Shown: positions 36,771-46,044, numbered from the stretch's first letter. The stretch is 64,000 nt of DNA from Aureimonas sp. SK2 (GCF_029813115.1 NZ_JAPZDS010000007.1:181948-245947), one strand, 5' to 3'. Numbers and translations: made by a program. The notes: generated from the sequence alone by a model not told the origin.

Positions 36771-38177
36771 ATGCTGCTTCTCATCGGCGCCTTTCTCGTT
36801 CTCATGGTGGTGGGCGTGCCCGTCGCCATCTCCATGTTCGTGGCCTCGGGCCTTTATCTCGCGATCTACGGCGTCGCGCCCGACATCATCATCGCCCAGC
36901 GCATGATGGCCGGCGTCGAGAGCTTCCCGCTGCTGGCTGTGCCCTTCTTCATCCTGGCCGGCAACTTGATGAACATCGCGGGCGTGACGGGCCGCATCTA
37001 CGCCTTCGCCGTCGCGCTCGTCGGCTGGATGAAGGGCGGCCTCGCGCAGGTGAACATCATCGGCTCGGTGATCTTCTCCGGTATGTCGGGAACCGCCCTG
37101 GCGGATGCCGCCGGCATCGGCACGATCGAGATCAAGGCGATGAAGGACCACGGCTATCCCGTGGAGGCCGCCGTCGGCGTCACCGCCGCCTCGGCGACGC
37201 TCGGACCGATCTTCCCGCCGTCGCTGCCCTTCGTCATCTACGGCATGATGGCGAACGTCTCGATTGGCGCTCTCTTCATGGCCGGCATCGTCCCCGGCGT
37301 GGTGATGACGGTGCTGATGATGATCACCGTCGCGATCTTCGCCTATCGCAAGGGCTGGGGATCCGACACGCCGTTCGAGATCCGCAGGCTGATGTCGGCC
37401 TCGCTCGAAATCCTTATCGTCGCCCTCTTCCCGATCTCGGTCTACCTGCTGGTCTATCTCGGCCTGTCCTTGAACCTCTCGGTTCTGATCGCGCTTGCGG
37501 CGCTCGTCGCGCTTGACTGGTACTACGACTTCTCGGCCGTAATGGCGCTGATGACGCCGGTCATCCTGATCGGCGGCATGACGATGGGCTGGTTCACGCC
37601 GACGGAAGCCGCCGTCGCGGCGGTCATCTGGTCGTTGTTCCTGGGCCTCGTGCGCTACCGCAGCATGACCTTTCGAACGCTGGCCAAGGCGAGCTTCGAC
37701 ACGATCGAGACGACGGCCTCCGTTCTTTTCATCGTCACCGCGGCCTCCGTCTTCGCCTGGCTTCTGACGGTCAGTCAGGCGGCGCAGCTCATGTCCGACG
37801 CGATCCTGGCGATCACCGACAATCCGTGGGTCTTCCTGATCCTCGTGAACGTCCTTCTCCTCGTCATCGGCTGCTTTCTGGACACGATCGCGGCCATCAC
37901 CATCGTCGTGCCGATCCTCCTTCCGATCGCGCTGCGCCTCGGCATCGACCCCGTACATTTTGGGCTGATCCTGACGCTGAACCTGATGATCGGCCTGCTC
38001 CACCCGCCGCTCGGCATGGTGCTCTTCGTCTTGTCGCGCGTGGCCAAGCTCTCCGTCGAGCGAACGACGATAGCCATCCTGCCCTGGCTCGTGCCGCTCT
38101 TCGTCGCGCTGCTGGTCATCACCTTCTTCCCCGTAGTAACGCTCTGGCTTCCGACGCAGATGGGACTCATCCAATGA
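36771..38177 (+). CDS. dctM: TRAP transporter large permease (DctM)
   Basis: A 468-residue membrane protein with about 12-13 helices, the transport subunit of the TRAP system. Landmarks: VGVPVAISMFVASGLYL, the GNLMNIAGVTGRIYAFA element, the cation-site region GMSGTALADAAGIGTIEIK, and SATLGPIFPPSLPFVIYG; a second repeat appears at GMTMGWFTPTEAAVAAV. Normal family length is about 425; the excess lies in the loop and helices around residues 200-270, which is a DctM variant also seen in sugar-acid systems. The stop overlaps the start of the dehydrogenase gene (ATGA). Confidence 0.92.
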   Translation: MLLLIGAFLVLMVVGVPVAISMFVASGLYLAIYGVAPDIIIAQRMMAGVESFPLLAVPFFILAGNLMNIAGVTGRIYAFAVALVGWMKGGLAQVNIIGSVIFSGMSGTALADAAGIGTIEIKAMKDHGYPVEAAVGVTAASATLGPIFPPSLPFVIYGMMANVSIGALFMAGIVPGVVMTVLMMITVAIFAYRKGWGSDTPFEIRRLMSASLEILIVALFPISVYLLVYLGLSLNLSVLIALAALVALDWYYDFSAVMALMTPVILIGGMTMGWFTPTEAAVAAVIWSLFLGLVRYRSMTFRTLAKASFDTIETTASVLFIVTAASVFAWLLTVSQAAQLMSDAILAITDNPWVFLILVNVLLLVIGCFLDTIAAITIVVPILLPIALRLGIDPVHFGLILTLNLMIGLLHPPLGMVLFVLSRVAKLSVERTTIAILPWLVPLFVALLVITFFPVVTLWLPTQMGLIQ

Positions 38178-39208
38178 ACAGCGCGCGCGCAGCGACGATC
38201 TTCAGCGCAGAGGACCTTCGGGTCGTGGATCGCGACCTCGGCGACCTCGCACCCGGCCTCGTGCGCATCCGCTTCGGGGCGGGCGGCATCTGCGGCTCGG
38301 ACATGCACTACTTCCGCCACGGCAAGACGGGCGACTACGTGGTGCGCGAGCCGCTGGTGCTCGGCCACGAGATTTCCGGCATCGTCGAGGCGGTCGGCGC
38401 CGAGGTCACGGGCCTCCAGCCCGGCACGCGCGTTGCGGTCAACCCGTTCCGGCCCTGCGGCCATTGCCCCCGCTGCCGCGAGGGCCGCGCCAACCTCTGC
38501 GAGAACGTGTTCTTCATGGGTTCGGCCTCGAAGAACCCGCACATGCAGGGCGGCTTCTCCAGCTATTTCGACACGACGCCGGGGCAATGCGTTCCGGTGC
38601 CCGACCACGTCTCGATCGAAGCCGCCGCGCTGGCCGAACCGCTCGCGGTCTGCCTCCATGCCGTGAAGCGTGCCGGCGACCTGACGGGCCGTTCGGTCGC
38701 GATCGTCGGCGCCGGGCCAATCGGGCTGTTCACCCTGCTTTCGGCACGACTGAAAGGCGCCGGCCACCTCACGGTGATCGACATGGCCGCCGCCCCCCTC
38801 GCCTTCGCCACCAAGCTCGGCGCGGACGCGGTAATCGACCTGTCGCAGGATGCGGACGGCTTCTCGAGGATCACGCCGCCCGAAGTTGTGTTCGAGGTCT
38901 CCGGCACGCCGGCCGGCCTGTCCTCGGCCATCCAGAACGTGCGCCGGGGCGGCATCGTGGTGCAAGTCGGCAATCTCGCGGCCGGGCCGCTGCCGATCCC
39001 GGCGAACTCCGTGATGTCCAAGGAACTCGACCTCCGCGGCTCCTTCCGCTTCGACGTGGAGTTCGCCGAAGCGGTCGGGCTGATCTCGGAGGGCAAGGTC
39101 GATGTCCTGCAGATCGTCACCGCCCGCCGGCCGCTGACGGAGGCGCCGGACGCGTTCCGCCTGGCGCTCGACCGCAGCCAGAGCGTCAAGGTCGTGCTGA
39201 CGGCCTGA
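38174..39208 (+). CDS. L-idonate 5-dehydrogenase-like zinc dehydrogenase
   Basis: A 344-residue medium-chain dehydrogenase. It keeps both zinc sites: catalytic GGICGSDMHYFRHG and GHEIS, and structural RPCGHCPRCREGRANLC. The NAD motif is VAIVGAGPIGLF. The sequence pattern (HGKTGDYVVREPLVLGHE and MQGGFSSYFD) is that of L-idonate 5-dehydrogenase. The start overlaps the dctM stop, so it is the last gene of the TRAP operon. This gives a plausible step: oxidation of imported L-idonate or a similar aldonate to 5-ketogluconate. Confidence 0.87.
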   Translation: MNSARAATIFSAEDLRVVDRDLGDLAPGLVRIRFGAGGICGSDMHYFRHGKTGDYVVREPLVLGHEISGIVEAVGAEVTGLQPGTRVAVNPFRPCGHCPRCREGRANLCENVFFMGSASKNPHMQGGFSSYFDTTPGQCVPVPDHVSIEAAALAEPLAVCLHAVKRAGDLTGRSVAIVGAGPIGLFTLLSARLKGAGHLTVIDMAAAPLAFATKLGADAVIDLSQDADGFSRITPPEVVFEVSGTPAGLSSAIQNVRRGGIVVQVGNLAAGPLPIPANSVMSKELDLRGSFRFDVEFAEAVGLISEGKVDVLQIVTARRPLTEAPDAFRLALDRSQSVKVVLTA

Positions 39209-39215
39209 CGGCTGG

Positions 39216-40349
39216 TCACTCCTCGTCGGCGGTGGGCTCGTCGTCCTGCCGCCGGCCGCGCCGCCAGTAGGCGACGACGAGGTGGCCGTTCTTCTTGAGG
39301 CCGAGCTCCTTGCGGCAGAACCGGCGGATCGCCTTGAACGCCTCGAACTCGCAGCCGGCCCAGACGAAGGGCGGAGGGCCGCCCGGCGTGACCACGGTGC
39401 GAAGGGCATCCTCCAGAAGGGTCGTCGTTCCCGCCGGGGCTCCGTTGCGATGCAGCCAGCGCAGCGCGACGCCCGGCGGGTGGTGAAGCGGCTGCTCGTC
39501 GTCCGGCCCATCCACCTCGATCAGCGCGTGGCCCCTCGCCTCGGCCGGCATCTCCTCCAGAATGCGGCCGATGGCCGGAAGCGCGGTCTCGTCACCGAGG
39601 AGGATCGTGCTCTCGGCCTGGCCGACATCGCCGCCTCCCGGCCCGAGCATGCCGACGGGATCTCCAGGCTGCGCCTCGCGCGACCAACGGCAGCCGGCGC
39701 CCGGCGGATCATGCAGCACGACATCTATGTCGACGTGGCCGGCGGCTGGGTCGATTCGGCGGATCGTGTAGACGCGGGTGACGAGCTGGTCATCGCCCTC
39801 CGGCCAGACGGGCAGCGCGGCCGGCCCCGCATGGGGCCAGACCGGCACCCGCCCCTTCGGCGGGAACAAGAGGCGCACATGGAGGCCGCCGGTCGAAAAC
39901 CGCGCCAGATCGGTGCCGGACAGGCGAACGCGGCGCATGTGCGGCGTGAGCTGGTGGGACGAGACGACCCGCATCTCGCGGAAATGGGCGAGCTCGCGGG
40001 TATTCGCACCATCGCCGAACCAGACCAGCGGCGGGCAGGCCTCGCCCAGGATATGTTGGAGATAATAGGCGACGACGCCTTTGGCGACGCCGTGCTGCCC
40101 GGCCTCCCGGCCCTCGACCACGACCGACAGGGTCTCGCCGGAAAAGCGCAGGCGCGTGTCGCAGTTGTAGATCGTCAGCCGCGTCTCGCCCTCGGGATCG
40201 ACGGACTGAGCGCCTTCCTCGTCGAGATGCTCCAGGAGGTGGCGCAGGAACCCCGCACGATCCGCGACGGGAGCCGAAAGGCGCGAGACCAGCCGACGGG
40301 CGGAAGGTGCCGGGGCCAGCGGGGTCACGCTCGGTTCGATCTGGTCCAT
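39216..40349 (-). CDS. Siderophore-interacting protein (DUF2218 + FAD/NAD reductase)
   Basis: A 377-residue ferric-siderophore reductase. Residues 20-110 are a DUF2218 domain (LLEHLDEEGAQSVDPEGETRL); from residue 125 follows the ViuB/SIP flavin domain with RRVRLSGTDLARF, TRVYTIRRIDPAAGHVDIDV and DPVGMLGPGG, then the NAD(P) part with LGDETALPAIGRIL and WAGCEFEAFKAIRR. These proteins release iron from siderophores in the cytosol. GAGGAG precedes the ATG. It is divergent from a Dpp-type importer across a gap holding an iron-box dyad, so regulation by iron is probable. Confidence 0.9.
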   Translation of the reverse strand: MDQIEPSVTPLAPAPSARRLVSRLSAPVADRAGFLRHLLEHLDEEGAQSVDPEGETRLTIYNCDTRLRFSGETLSVVVEGREAGQHGVAKGVVAYYLQHILGEACPPLVWFGDGANTRELAHFREMRVVSSHQLTPHMRRVRLSGTDLARFSTGGLHVRLLFPPKGRVPVWPHAGPAALPVWPEGDDQLVTRVYTIRRIDPAAGHVDIDVVLHDPPGAGCRWSREAQPGDPVGMLGPGGGDVGQAESTILLGDETALPAIGRILEEMPAEARGHALIEVDGPDDEQPLHHPPGVALRWLHRNGAPAGTTTLLEDALRTVVTPGGPPPFVWAGCEFEAFKAIRRFCRKELGLKKNGHLVVAYWRRGRRQDDEPTADEE

Positions 40350-40384
40350 GCCGGCTCCTCTTGCATGGCCCGGCCTACGATTTG

Positions 40385-40401
40385 TTGAACTGTTTCGTCA
40401 A
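40385..40401. promoter_or_regulatory. IRO-box-like iron operator (RirA type)
   Basis: TTGA, nine bases, TCAA: the core TGA-N9-TCA is the iron-responsive operator bound by RirA in rhizobia. It is at 40385-40401 in the 185-base gap between the siderophore reductase and the importer genes. Confidence 0.5.
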
Positions 40402-40534
40402 GTTTCTGTCGCCGGGAGGATACCGACTTTCTTCGCAGCGCACTCTCGACTTTCGCGGACGCCTATGGTGCCTATGGCCGCCCTCAGACGGGCTTGGACG
40501 GTGCGCGAAGTGCCGCGAAGGGAGATCCACAGGC

Positions 40535-42040
40535 ATGCCGATCCTCTCGTCCCAATTCCTGCGCATGACGGCCGGCGCGCTGGCGCTCCTCGCCATGGCG
40601 TCGCCCGCCGCCGCCGAGCCGCGCGACACGATCACGCTCGGCATGGCCATCGAGCCGGCGGGGCTCGATCCGACCATCGCCGCGCCCGTCGCGATCGGTC
40701 AGGTGGTCTGGCAGAACGTCTTCGAGGGACTGACGCGGATCGACGCCAAGGGGCAGGTTCTGCCGCAGCTCGCCGAGAGCTGGACCGTCTCGGACGACGG
40801 GAAGACCGTGACGTTCCGCCTTCGCGAGAACGTCGCCTTCCACAACGGGGCGGCCTTCGATTCGGCGACCGCCAAGTTCACGCTGGACCGCGCGCGGGGC
40901 GAGGCCTCCACCAACCCGCAGAAGCAGTTCTTCCAGGTCATCGACCGGATCGAGACGCCGGACGCGGCGACCCTGGTGCTCCACCTGAAGGAGCCGTCCG
41001 GCAACCTTCTCTACTGGCTCGCGTGGCCGGCCTCCGTGATGGTGGAGCCCGGCTCCGCCGAGACCAACCGCGCCCAGCCGGTGGGCACCGGGCCGTTCCG
41101 CTTCGCCGAATGGCGGCCGGGCGACCGGGTGCGACTGGAGCGCGCTGATCGCTACTGGGACGATGCGAACCGCCCGGCCCTTCGGGAGGCACAATTCCGC
41201 TTCATCGCGGACGCGCAGGCCCAGGCCGCCGCGATCCGCTCGGGCGACGTCGACGCGATCCCAGAGTTCGGCGCGCCGGAGCTCTACAAGAGCTTCGAGG
41301 ACGACCCGCGGCTCGCGAGCGTCGTCGGCAACACCGAGCTGAAGGTGGTGGCCGGCATGAACGCCCGCCGCAAGCCCTTCGACGACGCCCGCGTGCGCCG
41401 CGCCCTGATGATGGCGGTGGACCGCGCCGGGCTGGTCGAGGCGGCGATGAGCGGCTACGGCACGCCGATCGGCAGCCACTATACGCCGAACGATCCCGGC
41501 TACGTGGACCTAACCGGCGTCGCGCCCTACGACCCGGAAGCGGCCAAGGCGCTGCTGGCCGAGGCGGGCTATCCCGACGGGTTCAAGACGACGATTCGCA
41601 CCCCGCAGATGACCTATGCCACGCGCTCGTCGGAAATCCTGCAGGCCCTGCTGGCCGAGATCGGCGTGACGCTGGAGATCGTGCCGACGGAGTTTCCGGC
41701 GGTCTGGGTCGATCAGGTGCTCAAGGGGCACGACTTCGACATGACGATCGTCGCCCATGCCGAGCCGCTCGACATCGGCATCTACGCTCGCGACAACTAC
41801 TATTTCGGCTATCGCAGCGAGGCCTTCAACGCCGCGAACCAGGAGGCGGAGCGCGCGCTCGACGAGGCGACGCGTCTGGCCCATTACGGCCGGGCGCAGG
41901 AGATCCTGGCCCAGGATCTGCCGGCCCTCTACCTCTTCGTGATGCCCAAGCTCGGCCTCTGGGACAAGCGGATCACCGGCCTCTGGGCCGACGAGCCCAT
42001 TCCGTCCAACGACCTGACCGACGTCCGCTGGACGGAGTAG
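40535..42040 (+). CDS. Peptide/nickel-type (Dpp/Nik class) ABC binding protein
   Basis: A 501-residue SBP_bac_5 family protein with a Sec signal peptide ending near AAA-E. Family landmarks are LPQLAESWTVSDDGKTVTFRLRE (quoted: LAESWTVSDDGKTVTF), VGTGPFRFAEWRPGDRVRLE, RRALMMAVDRAGLVEAAM and the PYDPEAAKALLAEAGYPDG segment. Such proteins bind peptides, opines, nickel or metallophores. AGGGAG lies upstream of ATG 40535. The divergent siderophore reductase and the iron box suggest a metal-chelate ligand. Two permease genes follow, but no ATPase. Confidence 0.88.
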   Translation: MPILSSQFLRMTAGALALLAMASPAAAEPRDTITLGMAIEPAGLDPTIAAPVAIGQVVWQNVFEGLTRIDAKGQVLPQLAESWTVSDDGKTVTFRLRENVAFHNGAAFDSATAKFTLDRARGEASTNPQKQFFQVIDRIETPDAATLVLHLKEPSGNLLYWLAWPASVMVEPGSAETNRAQPVGTGPFRFAEWRPGDRVRLERADRYWDDANRPALREAQFRFIADAQAQAAAIRSGDVDAIPEFGAPELYKSFEDDPRLASVVGNTELKVVAGMNARRKPFDDARVRRALMMAVDRAGLVEAAMSGYGTPIGSHYTPNDPGYVDLTGVAPYDPEAAKALLAEAGYPDGFKTTIRTPQMTYATRSSEILQALLAEIGVTLEIVPTEFPAVWVDQVLKGHDFDMTIVAHAEPLDIGIYARDNYYFGYRSEAFNAANQEAERALDEATRLAHYGRAQEILAQDLPALYLFVMPKLGLWDKRITGLWADEPIPSNDLTDVRWTE

Positions 42041-42053
42041 CTCGGCCATCGCC

Positions 42054-43001
42054 TTGACGGCTCTTCTCCTTCGCCGGCTCGCCGGGCTCCTCGCCCTTCT
42101 CGTCGTCGTGTCGCTCCTGGTCTTCGTGGTCTTCGACCTCCTGCCGGGCGATCCGGCGGCGGTGATGCTCGGGACCTCGGCGCGGCCGGACACGCTGGCC
42201 GCGCTCCGGGCGGAGCTTGGGCTGGACCGGCCCCTTCTCCTGCGCTGGCTCGGCTGGCTCGGCGGCGCGCTGACCGGCGACTTCGGGCGTTCGATCACCT
42301 ACGGCATGCCGGTGGCCGGCCTGATCGCGCAGCGGGTGGCGGTGACGCTGCCACTGGCGCTGCTGGCGCTTCTCCTGGCACTGGGTCTGGGTCTTTCGGC
42401 CGGCTTCCTCGCGGCGCGTCGCCCCGGCGGCGCGGCCGACCGGCTGGCCGTCGTCTTCGCGCAGGCGGGCATGGCGGTGCCGAACTTCTGGATCGGCCTT
42501 CTCCTGATCCTCCTTTTCGCCACCACGCTCAACTGGATGCCCGCCGGCGGCTTTCCCGGCTGGGACGCGGGGATCGGAGCGGCGCTGCGCTCGCTCGCGA
42601 TGCCGGCGGTGGCGCTGGCGCTGCCCCAGGCGGCCGTGCTCTGCCGCGTGACGCGCGGCGCGCTTCTGGAGACGGCCGGCGAAGACTTCCTGCGCACCGC
42701 GCGCGCCAAGGGCCTGTCCCACACGGCGGCACTCCTGCGCCACGGCGGGCCGAACGCCCTGCCGCCGATCCTCACAATCGTCGGCTTCCAGTTCGCCTTC
42801 CTGATTGCGGGCGCGGTGCTGGTGGAGAACGTTTTCGCCCTGCCCGGCCTCGGACAGCTCGCCTACCAGGCGCTGGCCCAGCGCGACCTCGTGACCCTGC
42901 AGGCGGTGGCGCTGCTCCTGGCGGCGAGCGTTGTTGTGGTCAACGGCGCCGTCGATCTCGCACAAGCCTGGATCGATCCGCGCGTGAGGCCGGGCGCGTG
43001 A
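42054..43001 (+). CDS. ABC transporter permease, DppB/NikB class
   Basis: A 315-residue permease with six helices: it opens with LLLRRLAGLLALLVVVSLLVF, has the N-terminal DLLPGDPAAVMLG element of DppB-type proteins, and the coupling motif EDFLRTARAKGLSHTAALLRHG. The only start near the family N-terminus is TTG 42054; no good ribosome site is visible, so translation may depend on the upstream gene, whose stop is 13 bases away. The next permease overlaps it by GTGA. Confidence 0.87.
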   Translation: MTALLLRRLAGLLALLVVVSLLVFVVFDLLPGDPAAVMLGTSARPDTLAALRAELGLDRPLLLRWLGWLGGALTGDFGRSITYGMPVAGLIAQRVAVTLPLALLALLLALGLGLSAGFLAARRPGGAADRLAVVFAQAGMAVPNFWIGLLLILLFATTLNWMPAGGFPGWDAGIGAALRSLAMPAVALALPQAAVLCRVTRGALLETAGEDFLRTARAKGLSHTAALLRHGGPNALPPILTIVGFQFAFLIAGAVLVENVFALPGLGQLAYQALAQRDLVTLQAVALLLAASVVVVNGAVDLAQAWIDPRVRPGA

Positions 43002-43813
43002 GGCGCGGGACCGTGCGCCTCCTTTCGGGCTCCCTGATCGCGGCGGGGCTGGCCGGCGCAGCATTGGTGGCGCCCTATTGGACACCGTCCCCCGCGCCGT
43101 TGCGCCTTCGCATCGCCGAGCGGCTGGAGGCCCCCTTGTCGAGCGGGCTGCTCGGCACCGACCAGCTCGGGCGGGACGTTCTGTCTCTCCTGATGCTCGG
43201 CGCGGGCAACAGCCTGGGCACCGCGCTCGTGGCCGTGCTTCTCGGCGCATTCGCCGGCGGGCTGATCGGGCTTCTCGCGGCGGAGAGCGGGGGGCGGATC
43301 GGCGGCGCGCTGATGCGCGGCGTGGACGTTCTCTTCGCCTTCCCGCCCCTCCTGTCCGCGATGATGCTGGCAGCGGTGCTCGGCACTGGCTTCTGGAGCG
43401 CGACGGTAGCGATCGCGCTCTTCACGACGCCGGTCTTCGCGCGGGTGACCCGCGCGACGACGCTCCAGATCCTGGCACGGGACTTCGTGGCGGCCGCGCG
43501 CGCCCTGGGGCGCAGCGGGCCGGCCATCGCGCGGCATCATGTCCTGCCCAACATCGCCGGCGCGATGGCCATCCAGGTCTCGCTCCAGATGGGTCTCGCG
43601 ATCCTCACGGAAGCCGGGCTCGGCTATCTCGGCCTCGGTCGTCCGCCCCCGGCGCCCTCCTGGGGCCGGATGCTGGCGGACGCGCAGACATATATGGGCG
43701 CCGCGCCCTGGCTGGCGCTCGCCCCCGGCTGCGCCATCGCACTCGCGGTCCTCGCCTTCAACCTCATCGGCGACGGACTGCGCGACCGCCTCGACCCCCG
43801 CACGCGGCGCTAG
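42998..43813 (+). CDS. ABC transporter permease, DppC/NikC class
   Basis: A 271-residue partner permease. It has the DppC landmark GTDQLGRDVLSLLMLGAGNSL near the N-terminus and the coupling segment RDFVAAARALGRSGPAIARHH, then LTEAGLGYLGLGRPPPAPSWG. The start is GTG overlapping the previous stop. The operon ends here: the next gene is on the other strand and overlaps its end by four bases, leaving no room for the DppD/DppF-type ATPases that normally complete such systems. Confidence 0.88.
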   Translation: MRRGTVRLLSGSLIAAGLAGAALVAPYWTPSPAPLRLRIAERLEAPLSSGLLGTDQLGRDVLSLLMLGAGNSLGTALVAVLLGAFAGGLIGLLAAESGGRIGGALMRGVDVLFAFPPLLSAMMLAAVLGTGFWSATVAIALFTTPVFARVTRATTLQILARDFVAAARALGRSGPAIARHHVLPNIAGAMAIQVSLQMGLAILTEAGLGYLGLGRPPPAPSWGRMLADAQTYMGAAPWLALAPGCAIALAVLAFNLIGDGLRDRLDPRTRR

Positions 43814-44511
43814 AAGACGATCTCGGCGAGAAGCGGGAGGTGGTCGGAAGCCGGCGCGGCCTCGCGCATGGCGACGACCCGGCGCAGCTCGACGCCTGAC
43901 GAGGCGTAGAGCCGGTCGAGGCAGGCGAAGGGCCGGCCGACCGGCCAGGTGGGAACGGGTCGATGAACCGGCAATGCTGCCGAAAGGGTGCGGTGGACGG
44001 GGCCGGTCCGGCGCCATTCGTTGAAGTCCCCGAGCGCGACGGTGGGCATGTCCCGGTCGGCGACGCGGGCGAGCAGCGCCGCCTGGCGCGGCCGGCAGCG
44101 CGGATCGAGGCCGAAATGGGCGGAAACGACGTTGAGGCGTCCGAGCGGCGTTGCAATCACCGCCTCGATCGCCCCGCGCGGCTCCATGCCGGGGCCGGGC
44201 AGCGCATGGAGGGTCGAGGACTCGATCGGATGGCGGGACCAGAGGATGTGGCCGTATTCCCGGCCGGGCGGGCCGAAGAGGCGCGTCTCCACGAGATGTC
44301 CGCCGAGCGCCTCGCGCAATCGCTCGAAGGCGCCGGGAAGGCGTCCCAGATGCGTGCGCCCGTCCACCTCCTGCAGCGCGAGGATGTCGGCGGCGAGGCT
44401 CCCAACCACGCGCAGGCTCCGCTCGGGATCGGGCCGACGCCCCTCTCCGACGAACCCATGGAGGTTCCAGCTCGCGATGCGGAGCGGCTCAGGGCCTGTG
44501 CGTGCCGACAC
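43810..44511 (-). CDS. Endonuclease/exonuclease/phosphatase family protein
   Basis: A 233-residue protein of the metal-dependent EEP fold. Motifs in order: IASWNLHGF, LALQEVDGRT, HILWSRHPIESS, NVVSAHFGLDPR, the metal site VALGDFNEW and the C-terminal SDHLPLLAEI. No signal peptide, so probably cytosolic. It overlaps the sugar transferase gene upstream by 23 bases, suggesting cotranscription. The family covers DNA repair nucleases and lipid or inositol phosphatases; which one is not clear. Confidence 0.87.
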   Translation of the reverse strand: MSARTGPEPLRIASWNLHGFVGEGRRPDPERSLRVVGSLAADILALQEVDGRTHLGRLPGAFERLREALGGHLVETRLFGPPGREYGHILWSRHPIESSTLHALPGPGMEPRGAIEAVIATPLGRLNVVSAHFGLDPRCRPRQAALLARVADRDMPTVALGDFNEWRRTGPVHRTLSAALPVHRPVPTWPVGRPFACLDRLYASSGVELRRVVAMREAAPASDHLPLLAEIVF

Positions 44512-45052
44512 GGTCCCCCCGCCCCTTGCCGGTCACCGTCTGCAGAATCAACCGAATATCGCCCGCGAAGCTGCGGGTCGCCAGGTATTCGGCGTCCACG
44601 ATCGCAAGCCGCTCGGGATCGGACATGTCGATGTCCTGAACCTGCGCCAGCCCGGTGATGCCGGGGCGAAGCGCGAAGACGCCGCGGGCGCGCCGCGCCT
44701 TGATGAGCTGCGCTTGGACCGGCAGGCAGGGGCGCGGGCCGACGAAGCTCATTTCGCCCTTCAGGACGTTCCAGAGCTGCGGCAGTTCGTCCAGCTTCCA
44801 GCGGCGCAGCGCGGCGCCGAGTCGCGTTACCGCCGAGACCGGCGTCTCGTGCGAGGCCGCAGAGACCGTGCCCTGCGCCATGGTGCGCAGCTTGTAGCAG
44901 GTGAAGACGCGCTCGCCGCGCCCGACCCGCGCCTGCGCGAAGATGCCGGGGCCGGGACTGTCGCGCCGCACGAGGACGGCGAGCACGAGAATTACCGGGC
45001 CGAACACCAGAAGGCCGGCACCGCTTGCCAGAATGTCGAACACGCGCTTCAT
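44489..45052 (-). CDS. Undecaprenyl-phosphate sugar phosphotransferase
   Basis: A 187-residue bacterial sugar transferase of the short PglC/WcaJ-C type, with a single N-terminal membrane hairpin ([22 protein letters not shown]) and the catalytic segments [26 protein letters not shown] and [10 protein letters not shown]. It starts lipid-linked oligosaccharide synthesis by moving a sugar phosphate to undecaprenyl phosphate. The start at 45052 is where the family begins; the much longer frame upstream is antisense to the epimerase gene. Divergent from that epimerase gene by 51 bases. Confidence 0.9.
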   Translation of the reverse strand: MKRVFDILASGAGLLVFGPVILVLAVLVRRDSPGPGIFAQARVGRGERVFTCYKLRTMAQGTVSAASHETPVSAVTRLGAALRRWKLDELPQLWNVLKGEMSFVGPRPCLPVQAQLIKARRARGVFALRPGITGLAQVQDIDMSDPERLAIVDAEYLATRSFAGDIRLILQTVTGKGRGDRVGTHRP

Positions 45053-45103
45053 GGGTGGCGAGTGCCGCAAGTTCGCGGGCAGAGCAAGGGGGAGCATCCC
45101 GAC

Positions 45104-46036
45104 GTGCGTATTCTCGTGACCGGGGCGTCCGGCTTCATTGGCCGGAACCTCGTCGCCCATCTCGCCGGACAGGGCGATGCGGTGACCGCCCTCTCGCGTG
45201 GGAAGGACGGCGCGCCGGACGACCTGCGGCAGATCGGCGGCTGGTCGGGGTGGCCGAAGGGTCTGGACACCGTGATCCATCTGGCGGCGCTCAACCCGAA
45301 GCGCAACGAGCCGGCCGCCAAGGACGACGCGGCGCTGATGGCGGCCAACGCCTCCGCGACGCAGGCCCTCGCCGAGACGTCCGCGCGGCATGGCGTTCGG
45401 CGCTTCGTCTACGCTTCCACCAATCTCGTGCATCCCCTCACCTCCGAGCCCTTCGACGAAAGCGCGCCGACCCGGCCGCAGAACGCCTATGCCGCCTCCA
45501 AGCTCGCGGGCGAGACCGCGATGTGGCGGGCGCTCGAAGGCAGCGCGACCGAGGGCACGGTTCTGCGCCTGCCGCCGGTCTACGGCCCCGGCGGCCGCGG
45601 CGGCGTCGCGGCGCTGCTGCGCGTGTCGAGCCTGCCGGTCCCGTTGCCGCTCGCGGCCCCCAGCGCCAGCCGCAGCCTCCTGTCGCTCGCCAACGCGCTG
45701 GAGGCGCTGACGCTGGCGGCGGGCGCGCCAAGCGCTGCCGGCGGTACGTTCCTCGTCTGCGACGGCGAGCCCTGGAGCCTCGGCGAGATGGTCGCCTTCG
45801 CCCGCCAGGAAATGGGCCGTTCGCCGCGCCTCTTCTCCTTGCCTACGCATGCGCTGGCCCGGATCGCGAGCCTGGCCGGCCGCCGCGAGCAGTACGAGCG
45901 GCTCTTCGGCTCGCTCGTCGTGGACGACGCGGCCTTCCGCACCGCCACCGGCTGGCAGCCGCCGGAAACGACGGAGGACGGGCTGCGCCGCATGTTGCGC
46001 GACCTTCACTTGAAGCGCCGGGGCAAGCGGGGTTAG
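45104..46036 (+). CDS. NAD-dependent sugar epimerase/dehydratase
   Basis: A 310-residue extended SDR: ILVTGASGFIGRNLVAHL at the very N-terminus, then HLAALNPKRNE, the YAASKLAGE catalytic pair and RLPPVYGPGGRGG. It resembles UDP-sugar epimerases of surface polysaccharide loci. The start is GTG at 45104 with GGGGGAG ten bases upstream; no ATG fits. Being divergent from the sugar transferase suggests both make the first sugar of an O-antigen or exopolysaccharide unit. The exact nucleotide sugar is unknown. Confidence 0.87.
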   Translation: MRILVTGASGFIGRNLVAHLAGQGDAVTALSRGKDGAPDDLRQIGGWSGWPKGLDTVIHLAALNPKRNEPAAKDDAALMAANASATQALAETSARHGVRRFVYASTNLVHPLTSEPFDESAPTRPQNAYAASKLAGETAMWRALEGSATEGTVLRLPPVYGPGGRGGVAALLRVSSLPVPLPLAAPSASRSLLSLANALEALTLAAGAPSAAGGTFLVCDGEPWSLGEMVAFARQEMGRSPRLFSLPTHALARIASLAGRREQYERLFGSLVVDDAAFRTATGWQPPETTEDGLRRMLRDLHLKRRGKRG

Positions 46037-46044
46037 AGGCACTC

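Noticed and set aside
36138..38174. 678-residue open frame on the minus strand
   Set aside because: Antisense to dctQ and dctM. Very rich in His, Asp, Arg and Glu with no domain; typical of the complement of a membrane protein gene.
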